Shown here one piece after another: positions 21,822 through 33,600 of a stretch of 59,528 nt of DNA. How positions within the stretch are numbered: position 1 is the first letter of the stretch; each line of letters starts with the position of its first letter. The notes under the pieces were generated by a model. It had not been told where the DNA came from. It did no database searches and saw only the letters and a program-made list of their open reading frames with translations. Origin of the DNA: a virus; IMG/VR virus record IMGVR_UViG_3300025151_000039, positions 1-59,528 of that record; one strand, given 5' to 3'. The translations under genes were made by a program, and so were the position numbers.

Positions 21822-24608
21822 AAGAGCTTCTAACGCTTGATTAATTTGACTTTTCCTGCGATCTTGATCTTTAGGTTGCAGGTCAAAAGTCTTCACTACT
21901 TTATCTCTAAATTGCTTCCCAGCCTCTGCAATGTATTTATTCCTAGTGTGTAATCCTAGCTCAGACATAATAGCTTTCTCTCTATTTCCTCTAAAAAATG
22001 ATGGCAGTGTATAGTTTAAACGAGTGGCCATCGAACCATTTAAAAGCCTGGTCATCTTATATCTTTTAGAAAGATCATCTAAATCCTTAACATCTTCATC
22101 CATAAACTTTTTAATAGGAAATAGAGAACCCTCTTCTAGTTCGTAAAAATTAAAAAGCCTCCCAATATCAACACCTGCATTAAAAGATGGGCCTAGATTG
22201 CTTAACAAGCCAGATCTATATAAAGAATCTCGAATTGTACGCTGACCTTCTTCTGTGTTAGGGTCTGCAGTTAAAGCTCTATAATGATCTGTTATCATTT
22301 TTAAAGATTCAATTGCTATAAAATTACTAAATCCATATCCGGTAGCTGCAGAAGCAAGGCCGGCCATTGTATAGCCAAAACCTATTCTGTATAATTTTTT
22401 AGCATCTTCACCAGTCCATCGACCAGCTCTCATATCTCTTAAGCCGTGCTTAGCTAAATTGTATTGCATATCAGTCATAAATGCAAGATAATGCTTATAC
22501 TGACCTATGACGGATCCTACATTCGTGGTTAAGGCATGTGGTTTACTTATATTAGAGTAATCACCATGTATATTAATAGTCATATTATAAGCTTCTCTAC
22601 CAGCTTTATTATTTATTCGAGCATTAAGATCAGCTTCAGATGCTTTTGGTGAATTAAACTCTCTACGCTTCCATTCTAAAGGGCGATCCATTAAATTTTT
22701 ATGTATCCTGCCAAATACAGCTTTAAAGGTACCTGTTCTATTATAATTCTCTACAATAGTATGAAACGCACCTGATTTAGCAGATATTTTCTCAATAGTT
22801 TGAAGTGTTTTTTCAAATAAACCTTCATTAACTATGTCTATTTCAACGCGCTCATTACCGGCGTCATCTTTTACTACCTTTCTTCTTAACCCAGGGACAA
22901 CAGCCTCTTCTAGGTCTCCTCTAAATGAGTTGGTATTAGATACTTCCGATTTCATGATCTGATAAATTTTTGCCAAGCTTGTATTATCACTAGCCCATTT
23001 TAACCCATGAGCTCTTAACTGGTCTTGATATATAGCTTCCATATTGTTGGAAGACAAATACTCTTTAGCCTCAGATCTAGCTCCTGCCCCTAAGTGAACG
23101 TATTCCCAGAACCGTTGAGCAGCGTTTTGAATTGGAGACTTAACTGATAAACCTATATTTCTAAAGAAAGCTGTTGCTGTTAAGAATCTCTTAGCATTAT
23201 TCCCGAAAGAGCCTTGCTCACCTGTTCCAATAAAAGCTTTTTCTTGTATCCTTTGAATAGATCTAAAAGCCTCGTCAACGTAAGTATCAACCCATTCTTT
23301 ATCAGAAGTAGCTAGCATTTTACCATTCTTTTGAACTCTGGTTAAATAATCAACTGTTTCATATATAGCATCATTCATGTTAGTTTTGTAGTTGTAAAAA
23401 GAAACATCATTCATATATTTTTCAATGATATAAAACGGATCTTTACTATGATACTTATCAGTCAAAGTACCTCTTCTCTTCATGCTGTCTATTTTGTTTT
23501 GAAAATTCATCAAAGTAGATTCAACTGCCTCCTGGGCAGTCATAGTGCTGTTATTATTTTCTAAATTTCTTCTAACCTCTCTAGCTAATGGTATAAAGTC
23601 TAAAACATAATGAGGCATATACTCAGAAGATATTTGATGCTTTTGTTTTTTATCAAGGCCATATTTATTAATATCATTCATATCTAAGTCATAAACTTTT
23701 GCAATACCTTGTACATTAGACTTAATTTCCATCTCCATTATTTGAGATTTTAACTCTTCAATCAATCTAGATGATTGCTTTTGATTGCCTATTCTACTTT
23801 CAATCTTCTTAATGTATGCAATCTCTGTTTCCATGCCTCTAGTAAGCGTTCTAAGGAGGTTTTTTCTCATAGAGACCCAACCATCCCTTATGTTTTTAAA
23901 ATGCTTTTTATGGGTCATACTCCAATCGGTAGCAATTCCTGTTTTAGGATGTGAGTATTGAAGAGATTCAATAGGAGCTCCCTCCATTACATTTGCAATA
24001 GTATTATAGAATTGACCAGCCATAGCTCTTCCGCCTGGAGAATCCATTGACTTTAAATAAAAGTCTAAATCTGCCTTAGCTTTTAATTTAGCTTCTTTAG
24101 AAGGAGCTTTAAGGTAAGATGCTTCTAACTTAGATAATTCTGACAATTCAATCTTTAAATCTTTAGCAATAGCAGAGACACCTTTCAGTATCTGCTCCTT
24201 ACCTCGACTATTTTCCACTCTATTTTCGTTTTTATAAGACATAATAGACGCGATTCGTCCATAAAGCTCTTTACCTTGTGGCAGTTTTCTTAAGACAGCC
24301 TGCAAAACTTTAAAATCATTAAACCCTGGATTGAAACCCTTAGACATTTCACTAGATCTAGCTCTTAGATCCATCATAGCAACTTTCCAATCTTGCTTGT
24401 TCATAGGCTCAATAGTAATATCCTTGCCAGTAGCCTCTCTAAGCCAGGAATTTGCTATATCTAAATCATTGTTAATAACTAGCTTTTTAAAAATTGGATC
24501 TTGAGAGAACTTTTTTAAATAAGCCATGTAGTTTTTACCTTCACCCTTGAAATCTCTATCGTCAAACTTAGGGTCAAAGGATTTAGGATTTTTGCATAAA
24601 AAATTCAT
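21813..24608 (-). CDS. Large internal virion (ejection) protein, 931 residues
   Basis: Last gene of the late arm. Almost wholly helical, with coiled-coil stretches and a hydrophobic region near residues 735-780 (GFGYTMAGLASAATGYGF) that could enter a membrane. No enzyme motif is visible. It follows the giant 3120-residue protein by 15 bases, like the large ejected proteins at the end of the late regions of podoviruses and crAss-like phages. It probably forms part of the channel or cargo ejected with the DNA. Confidence 0.6.
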   Translation of the reverse strand: MNFLCKNPKSFDPKFDDRDFKGEGKNYMAYLKKFSQDPIFKKLVINNDLDIANSWLREATGKDITIEPMNKQDWKVAMMDLRARSSEMSKGFNPGFNDFKVLQAVLRKLPQGKELYGRIASIMSYKNENRVENSRGKEQILKGVSAIAKDLKIELSELSKLEASYLKAPSKEAKLKAKADLDFYLKSMDSPGGRAMAGQFYNTIANVMEGAPIESLQYSHPKTGIATDWSMTHKKHFKNIRDGWVSMRKNLLRTLTRGMETEIAYIKKIESRIGNQKQSSRLIEELKSQIMEMEIKSNVQGIAKVYDLDMNDINKYGLDKKQKHQISSEYMPHYVLDFIPLAREVRRNLENNNSTMTAQEAVESTLMNFQNKIDSMKRRGTLTDKYHSKDPFYIIEKYMNDVSFYNYKTNMNDAIYETVDYLTRVQKNGKMLATSDKEWVDTYVDEAFRSIQRIQEKAFIGTGEQGSFGNNAKRFLTATAFFRNIGLSVKSPIQNAAQRFWEYVHLGAGARSEAKEYLSSNNMEAIYQDQLRAHGLKWASDNTSLAKIYQIMKSEVSNTNSFRGDLEEAVVPGLRRKVVKDDAGNERVEIDIVNEGLFEKTLQTIEKISAKSGAFHTIVENYNRTGTFKAVFGRIHKNLMDRPLEWKRREFNSPKASEADLNARINNKAGREAYNMTINIHGDYSNISKPHALTTNVGSVIGQYKHYLAFMTDMQYNLAKHGLRDMRAGRWTGEDAKKLYRIGFGYTMAGLASAATGYGFSNFIAIESLKMITDHYRALTADPNTEEGQRTIRDSLYRSGLLSNLGPSFNAGVDIGRLFNFYELEEGSLFPIKKFMDEDVKDLDDLSKRYKMTRLLNGSMATRLNYTLPSFFRGNREKAIMSELGLHTRNKYIAEAGKQFRDKVVKTFDLQPKDQDRRKSQINQALEALLN

Positions 24609-24623
24609 ATTATATATTCCTGT

Positions 24624-27600
24624 TTATTTTGTACAAGATTTAGATATTTTTCTATAAAACTCAGCGCCATCTCTAAGGATTTCTTTCCTTTTCTTAAAGC
24701 CTAATTTACGACTTCTACCCATAAACTCATTCTCAACAATTTGATCATTTTTAAGCTTTTTAGACCTGTTGTTAACTATAATATCACTAACACCCTCTGG
24801 ACCTCTTTGCGAAGCTCTAATGTCTTCAGCATATCTATAGGCATCCGTAGGAGATAGGTATCTTTCACCATTAATAAATTCGTTAATAGCTCTTATCTGA
24901 TGATCAGCTCCAAGGCCAGTCTTAACATCTCTATTTAATGATGCATTTTTAAGTCTATTCATTAGTCGATTTTTAGGATTATAAGAGAAGTCCATATTCA
25001 TTAAAGGAAGTCTATCATAACTATTATTCATATATGCACGACTCTGCATAGAAATAACCTTTCTTAATACATCTCCAAACATCATTGCCGTATCATGGTG
25101 TAGCTTAGTAAAATTGGTTTTATTACTAGCTTCATTCAAGTAGGTCATAACCGCTTTAGAGATCCCTGGGACTTCATAATAAGCGGCATCATAAGCATCG
25201 TAACCATCATGTATCTTATATTGAGCAACAACCTTTCTATTTATCTCAGGAGAAAGCATTCGATATACAAGCGCTTCTACTGCTAAAGGATCTGTAGGGC
25301 TAATACTTAGACCGTGTTTAGTTTGATTTCCACCTGTTAAATATTGATGAACTAAATTCCTTCTAGCAACACTTAACGCCATAGGATCTCCTTTGTGCAC
25401 ATCTGTTAAAGCGCTAAATTCATCTCTAAAAGAATCATAAAGAGGTTTAATTACAGACTCCATCTTGTTTCTATCAAAAACAACGTCTCCGCTTGTTGGC
25501 ATTGTATTAAAGGCTTGGTATTTTGATTTTAATATCCTGTTTTGCTCGGGATGAGTAATTTCAAATCTTCTTCCATTCATTATAGCGATGTCACTTTTTG
25601 CAATAGGAAGCCTATTAGTAGAGCCTTTTCTAATAACCTGCTTGATATTCTTACCCTTACTATCCCATACTACGTAAGTGTTCTTACCAGCATTATACTC
25701 ATTAGCTCCAAAACCCTTATTAAATGTAACTTTATTAATATCTTGCATTTTATCTATTTCAGACCCAAGTACCATCTGTAAGTCAGAGGCAGCTTCATTT
25801 AGTTCATTTAGGGATTTTCTAACACTTTGAAGTTCTGCCTCTCTATCGTACTTAGAATTTGATAAATAGCTTTCTTGCGATTTTAAATATCTTATTTTAT
25901 CATTAAGTTTTGATAGTTCAACAAAAGAGCCTTCTTGTTTGACATATTTATATAAATCTGAAGCTAATGTAGATGAATAATCAGTTTCATTTAATAGCTT
26001 ATTTTCAGCTTGAAGTAGTATTTTAGATATTCCAAACGTATCATTTGCATTTTTTCTGCTATAATTAGAGTTATATATCCTAGCTAATTGATCAGTAGCT
26101 ATGTCAAAAGGATTTCTTGATATTTTAAAATAATCCTGAACCTGCTTAATGCCTGAAGTAAGATCTACAGAAAGATCTGTATCGTCTGTCTTCCCAAGCT
26201 TTGTATTCCAGTTATTCTTAGGATCAAAAGAGTTCTCTAAGTCTAATCTTCCAAAGTAAATATCTTTTAACTTTAAAGCTTTAGATGATACACCATCAGA
26301 AACTTCACCTCTATTATATCTTAAATATTTTGATAACGGAGATATTACTTTAAAATTAATAAAATCTCTAACACTATCTCTATCTCTAATAGAAAGAACT
26401 TTTTGCTCGTTTTTGGTATCAACCATTTCAAATATGCCATTAAAATCTCTACCTGCTTCACTAGACCAAGATCGTCCTTTTCTAGTACCAAAGAATATGT
26501 CACTTATAAACATCTCTATCTGGTCTGCAGATGGCGGTTTTTCATAACTATCAATAAACTCTTTTGTAGCGCCAGATATTTCGCCAACAGCATCTAAATA
26601 AGCATCAACATCTTTCATTCTTAATGTATACTCTTGAGTACCCATCTTAACTCTTCCTAGCTCACCATTCATCCCAATTGCATTTTGGAGATATGTAAAT
26701 ATATTATGAAGCTTAACAAATCTTCCTCTAGTAACCAGCGACTGCTGTTGAACACTTCCCCAGTTCCTTATATCAGCACTGTTCTGAATGTTTGTATCAA
26801 ACCTTTCTAGTAATAAATTTAGATTAGATTGACGAGCTCCATAACCACTTCTAGCCGCTGCCTCAAAAAGCAGGCGAGAAGGCATTGCTCCGTAAGCGCT
26901 TGATTTGTCAAAGTCAAAATCTGCATCTTGTGGAGATATTGCATCTATTATATTCTGACGCCCAATATTACCTACATCAGTATGCTCCTCGACATAATTA
27001 ACCGCTTGATCTTTTAATTCTCTTATAAGTTTTTTGTGAGCATCGCTACCCTCTATATATATGACCTTATCATCACCTCTCCTTTTACCATCTTTGTTGA
27101 TAAACATATCTCGCAATATATAAGAGCCATCTTTTCTGCGTTTAATCTTTTTAGCGAATCTTAATTTACCACCTCTAGCTATTGCCCCTTGCTGCATTGA
27201 CTCTAGCTGTCTTTGAGCTTCTATTGGAATATAACGGTTATTCAGGCCTGGAGACACAATCCAAATATCCAGAGGCTCGCCATCTGCTGATTTTATAGTA
27301 GGATGCTCTCTCATATCTACATGAACATCATATATTTTTTTACCAGAGCTATCACGATACACAGAACCTTTTGTTCTTCCTTTTGGATCAAGAGGGAGTA
27401 CATCTCCTTGAACACCTGCTCCTTTTGTTTTAGAAGGAGGTACTACTTTGTTAATAACAATATCATTTATCTCATTACGAGGCTGTCTATTATTAGCCAT
27501 TCCTATGTTAATCTTGTTTGTAAAACCAAGGTTGTCAATTAAGTTTTGAACTTGATAGTTGGTCAAAGCAACTTCTTCTCCATGCTCTGAAGCTTTGCGA

Positions 27601-30600
27601 ATATCATCTATTTCTTTGGAAATTAAATCGTCTAAAGCTTTATACTCGTCAAGAATATCTTTTCTTACTTTTGCATTATAATCTTTACTGTCTTTGTTCC
27701 CTAATTTTTCCAGATCTTTAGGCTTAGGGTCTCCTTTTTTAGAAGAAGCTAGAGGGTCTCTTAGCGAGCCATTCTCCATTAACTCATATCCGTCTACCAT
27801 TATAGTAAACTTTTTACCCTCTCTACCTTGTCCTAACTCAGGAATAACAATCATATCAGATGAGATTTCAGTATCTTCAAACATCCCTTTAAATTTCTTT
27901 CCAGAAAATATAAAGAATCCACCTGACCCAGGATCAGAACCGTCGTGAATACCAAACCTTGAAAAGTCCATAGACATATGTCTAGAAGAAGGAGAATATG
28001 TACCAAAAAATCTTTGTGAATATTTTTCACTAGTCATTCCATTGATACTTTTATTAGACTCAACCAATCTAATAGGAAGTGATTGCTCTGAAATTTTCCC
28101 ATGTAAATCAGGAGCCATTGGTGCATAATCTGATGAAAATGCTTCACCTGATGCAATCTTGCTTTGACTAAAGAAGTGAGTAAACAGCTTATCTGCAGAC
28201 ATATCACCCATCCAAGAATCCAATATTAAGCCACTAGTTTCCATCACAGCTTCAAGTGGAGAAGAGTTTAAATAATTATCACCTTCTATTCGTTTTAAAT
28301 CTAAAAGTTTTTGAGTTATTCCTGTAAGATTTTCAGGATTAGTATTCATCTGTCTAAGTACAGTTCCGAAAGTATGTAAGGTTTTATCAAGACCTATATG
28401 ATCTCTAACGCCTAAATCGTGAGGAAGATGAACGCCAATATTAGCTCCAAAATTAGCATTATGCTCTCTACTTAAATTGCCTATTGTAGTAGCGTTATAA
28501 GGAACCTCTATTATCATATCTGAGTTAGTAGAGCTATTAATATAATCCCCTATATTTTCTACCATAGTGTTTTTTACATTACCCGGAGTATCAATCATTT
28601 TGGCAAATCCACCGTCTGTTTCACCTGCTTTTCTATGTCTATTGACTTTTGCCCCGGTATTAAATGCTAGAGCATCTGCACCCGCTTCTTTTAACATTAA
28701 GTCTATAATTGGATCGTAGAAAAAAGCTGTTTTATTATAGAACATACTAACAGCACCATCTTGCATTACTTCAGAATATCCAACTTTTGGTTTTATCGCG
28801 CCAATCTTAACACTGCTTATGTTGCCATCACCGTCTAAGTTAAACCACTCTCTTCGTGCACCTATAGTAGATAGGAATAATAAATAATCTTCCTTTGTTA
28901 AATAAGTGGGAGCATCTGTAGCACTTTTAGCAACTTTAGCGTGTCTGTCTTTAACTTGCTTTATTTGCTCTGCTGTTAGATTGTGATCCGCAGCTCTGTC
29001 ATTTAAGAATTTATCTAAAATTCTATTACTATCAAATACAGATCCATCAGACTCATCATTAATAACTAAATACTTTTGCTTTTTCTTTACACCTGCAGCA
29101 TCACCGATTCTATCAAGCTGTGTTGTAATTTCTTTTATCCAAGGATCTGTATTAGTATCAACTTTATTATATACATGCCGTAAAAGACCGTAATAATTAT
29201 CCTCTAATACCTTTCCATTCAAAGAGCCTATTAATTTTCTTCTTTTAACTAGGTTGGCATCTGCTTTTTGAGCTTCTGCTTTTGTATATAAAGGCATTGT
29301 AACTGACTGATATATCATTTGTATTGCATCAGCTAGGTCTGTATTAGACATGTCTTTACTTGTAAACCTAGGGTCAATGTCTTGGCCTAATAAATCCTTT
29401 AATTCTTTTATCTTACCACCTTCAGACAGAGACTCTCTGACGTAATTAACAGCTTTTTCAGTTGGAACTAATAAAGTTACAGACTCATTTAAATAAACTC
29501 TAGTCATCGCTTCTTTTTCTACAACATTCTCAGCTATAGATTTTAGCTCAGCATCAGAAGTACCTTCCAGCATAGCTTGAACCCTGGTTCTTCTAGAGTC
29601 TTTTTGAAGCTCTCCAGACTGCAGCCTAGCATCCATATCTATAGATTCTTGATTACTAGGTAGTATGTCATCTTTCCAAGTTTGAGTGCCATCTTTCAAG
29701 GTTACAGGAGATTTGATTACTTTATCCATTAAATACCAGTCAGATGACCCTATGAGATCAAACATCTTCATAATACCGTGGCCAGCATCAATAACCCTAT
29801 CCTTACTAAACTCTAGATGAGTGCCATGATATGCAAGTTTTTTAACTTCTCTTTTTGTAGATGCATGCATTATCTGTAATACATCTGTTACCAAGTCAGA
29901 AGTAAGAGGTTTTGCATCAGGCATAACTGCGGGACCCATTTCAGGAGAGTATCCTGTAGTAGCTCGCTCTATTAAAATGTCTGCAGTATCGTAGAGAATG
30001 CCTAAAGCACCGGCCTCATCTCCTTGCTTCATATAGCTTTCATAAATATCAGAAGTATTTTTTATAATCGTCTGAACATCTGAAGTAGGCAGGTTGTAGT
30101 TATTAGCAAATTTATCTATCGTTGTTGTAACATCCATTTCATGATGCTTATCTTTCAACTCAGGACGAACTTTGTCTAGCTCTTTCTTAATATTTTCTCT
30201 TAGAAGATGGTAGTTTGTTTCGTTTCCTGCTAAATTATTTTGAATATCTGTTAAGAAATGAGTAGTCAATGCATTATTTTTCCAAGCCTTAGCAAGGGCT
30301 GCATCAAAAGTATCAACACCTTCTTTCGTAGCTTTTTGTATAAACTTATTTATCTGATCAACAAAATCGCTTTTAGTTATTGATGTTAGTTGAGCAATTC
30401 TTTCATAATCTCTCAATATAAATAAATCAGATATATGATTCTTAATATCATCAAGCTCTTTTAATAAAGCTCCAATTTTTTTAACCCCTTCATCCTTTAA
30501 GTTTTGATTTACAAACTCATTGTCTGCTATTAAAGATTTGTTTTCTTTTAAAGAATTTGCAATTTTTCCTCCAAGAGCAGATACATCTTTTATACCTCCC

Positions 30601-33600
30601 AAGGCATATCTTGCTTGAGATCTTCTTAAGAATGCAACCATTTCAGTTCCAACTGCGTCTTTTCCAACTGCATTTTTAATTGTTTTTAAAGTGTTTTCTC
30701 CACCAGAAAACTTAAGCATATTAGATGTCCCTGCAGCGTCTACAGCACTTTCTAGTGTTCTGTAAAACTGCATAAGCTCATTAACAACATCGACATCTTG
30801 GCCATCATTAATCAAGAATCTTTCCAACTCTTTAGATGAAGGCATTTCATATCTTCCATTTCTTTTTGTAGCAAAATAATCTCTAATTGGAGAAGCTGAG
30901 CTACCACTTGAACTGAAATCAGTTATAAGAGAAGATATACCTTGAGAAATTGAGAATCTTGCATCACTATCTAACAATCTTAGGTTATTAATAAACTCAC
31001 TTTGCATATAGTTTTTAACATCACTAAAGCCTTTATCACTAAAAGTGTCAATACCAAGGGTGCCTTCAGCGACTTTTTTAAGCTCATTTATCTTTTCTAA
31101 TGATATTTCTGACACACCTTTATCAGCATTACCTCCTGAAGCAGCATGCAGCTCTTTTACTCTAGTTAAAAAAGTATTAGCTTCTGCTATAGCTTCTGCA
31201 CTAGCATTGGAGTCGCCTATAAGTATTGATGTATTAGAGCCTACTCTGATTTCTTGAAGCTTGTCTCTTAAACGCTGGGAAGCTTCTTTATCTAAAAATG
31301 TCATTTTGTTAAGAGAAATATCTGAAAATATAGAAGCTGCGTTTATTGACTGCTCTAAAGTTCTTCCTTGAACATAAGCAGCCCTCATAGTTCTATCTGA
31401 AAGTATATACTTATCAATATAGTTATGCTCTTGGTTGCCCCATATTTCATACTGCATTGTTTCATTAGCGTTTGTAAACGCTTTTTCAATCATCGCAACT
31501 CGTTCAGGAGTTAGATCTGCAAGCTCTCTTTTGCCTCCAAGCTTAATAGTTCCATCAGCAACACCGTCTCTAACTAAAGTATTTAATACATCGGCAATGA
31601 TAACACCATCTTTAGATTGAAATTTAGCGCCATTGATATTTGTAAAATCCGGTATCGTCATCCTGCCATTTGAATCAAATTCAATAGTTTGACCTGTTAG
31701 CTGTTGATAAACATCTCGAACAAAATTCCCTGTAGCTGCACTATAAGTATCACTTGTCTTTACAATCGCCTCAGCTTCGATCTCTCTTAGAGTCATGTCT
31801 ATATCTTTAGAATCTCTGACAGCAGGTATGCTATTTAGTTCTTTAATTACCTGGCCAGCACCATCTTTAGACATTAGTTTTTGCAAATAATCTTTAGACA
31901 CAACGTGATTGTCGTAATGATTAAATACCTTTAAAGCTTTATTATACTTTCTTTGAGCATCTGCTTGCTGATCTGCAGGTAAAGACCTAACCCAGTCCAT
32001 GCCGGCAAGTTCAAAAGATTGAGAGTCTGGGCCTACATCACCTATCTCTTCCATGTGAGTATACTCTTTGCCTAAAACCTCATCTATGCCTTCATAGCTA
32101 GATGTTTTTAATAACTTAGTCTTTATAATATTTTGACCATTTGACTGCTCTCTAAAGAAGCCAGTTTTTTGTAATGGCTCTAACATTGAAAGTGATTTTT
32201 GCATTTGATCAACAGCTTCTCTGCTAGCTAAAACTCTTTGTTCGTAATCCTTTCCACCTCCTGGTCCTAGAAATCTTTTAGGCCCTTTAGTGCTATGCTC
32301 GAACATCCAAAATCCACCTTCTGTATTATGAGTACTTCTTCCACCTTTAGATAGGACCATGCCCATCATCATGTTGGTTAGTATTTCAGGAGTATCTGAG
32401 CCTAATGCATTCCATACTTTCCAGTCACCACCTGTTGCTTTATAGTAATCAGCAAAAGCAGGTATATTCATGGCGACACCACCTGCAAGCATTCTAGGTG
32501 TACTTCCCCAGACATCTCTCATGAGCTCACTACCAATATTATTTCTTAATCTTTTTCCAAACTCTTTCCTAGTATCAAACATCATTTTACGGAGCTCTTT
32601 TGTTTTAACACCTTTATCAGCAGCATAATCAAGAAGACTTTTCTTTCCTAGCGCTTTCTCAAACAATAAAGATACTTCTCCTTTAGATGCTCCAGGGACT
32701 TTAGATACTTGATCTATAAAGTGTAAAGCATTGCCCATTTCTCCTCTAGTCATATTCTTGATAGGTGTATAAGACTTTCTTACAGCGGACCAATTATTTT
32801 TAATGTCATCCCATAATCCTACTCTACCACCTTTAATTAATCTAGCCGGGCCAGTAATACCAAACATTAAAGCATGGTGTTGTATATTTCGGATTCTCTC
32901 ACCTAGATCACCTTTTAAGGCTATTCTATGCTCTTCGTTTTGAGGAAGATTTAGAAGAGAGTCATCTATTGTGCCTTTCTCTCCATATACACGCTTCATA
33001 GCTTCTTCTGTGCCCATTTTAATTAATTGACCAGCGCTATGATATGTAATACCAAGTGTCGCCTCGGCTAAAGCCGCATCAACAACTGCTTTAAATGTTT
33101 TATTTTTCATACCTAAAGGAAGCGCATCTGCTAATCTTTCAGTGCCCATTCCTATTAATTTATGATAATCTCTAGAATTGTACTTTAAAGCTTTTTGAAC
33201 AATGCCTGATGCTAGTTCTTGAGCGGCTTCTGTAGATATTTTTTCACCACCTTCTTTTAAAATAGCAGCGCTTATATCATCTGTAGCTTTAGTTATAGCT
33301 TGCATGTTATTTTTAAATACACCTCTATTGCCAACTTCAGATAGCATTTCCTGGCCAATTTTAATATATGGTTGTAATCCAGCCTCAAAAGCCTCTTTAG
33401 ACCCAGCTTCTACTCCTTCACCAACTATTTGAAATGCTTTAGGGATATTATTAGTTACTGTTGCTGTGGCATATTTATCTGCAAGCTCAGAGCCCATTCT
33501 CTTTTGCAGGCCTTTAGATATAGGACTAGCTACTTTAGACAATGTGTTTGACCCAGCTCCTAAAAGCTTACCAGCCCAGCCGAATGAAAAAGCCATTCCC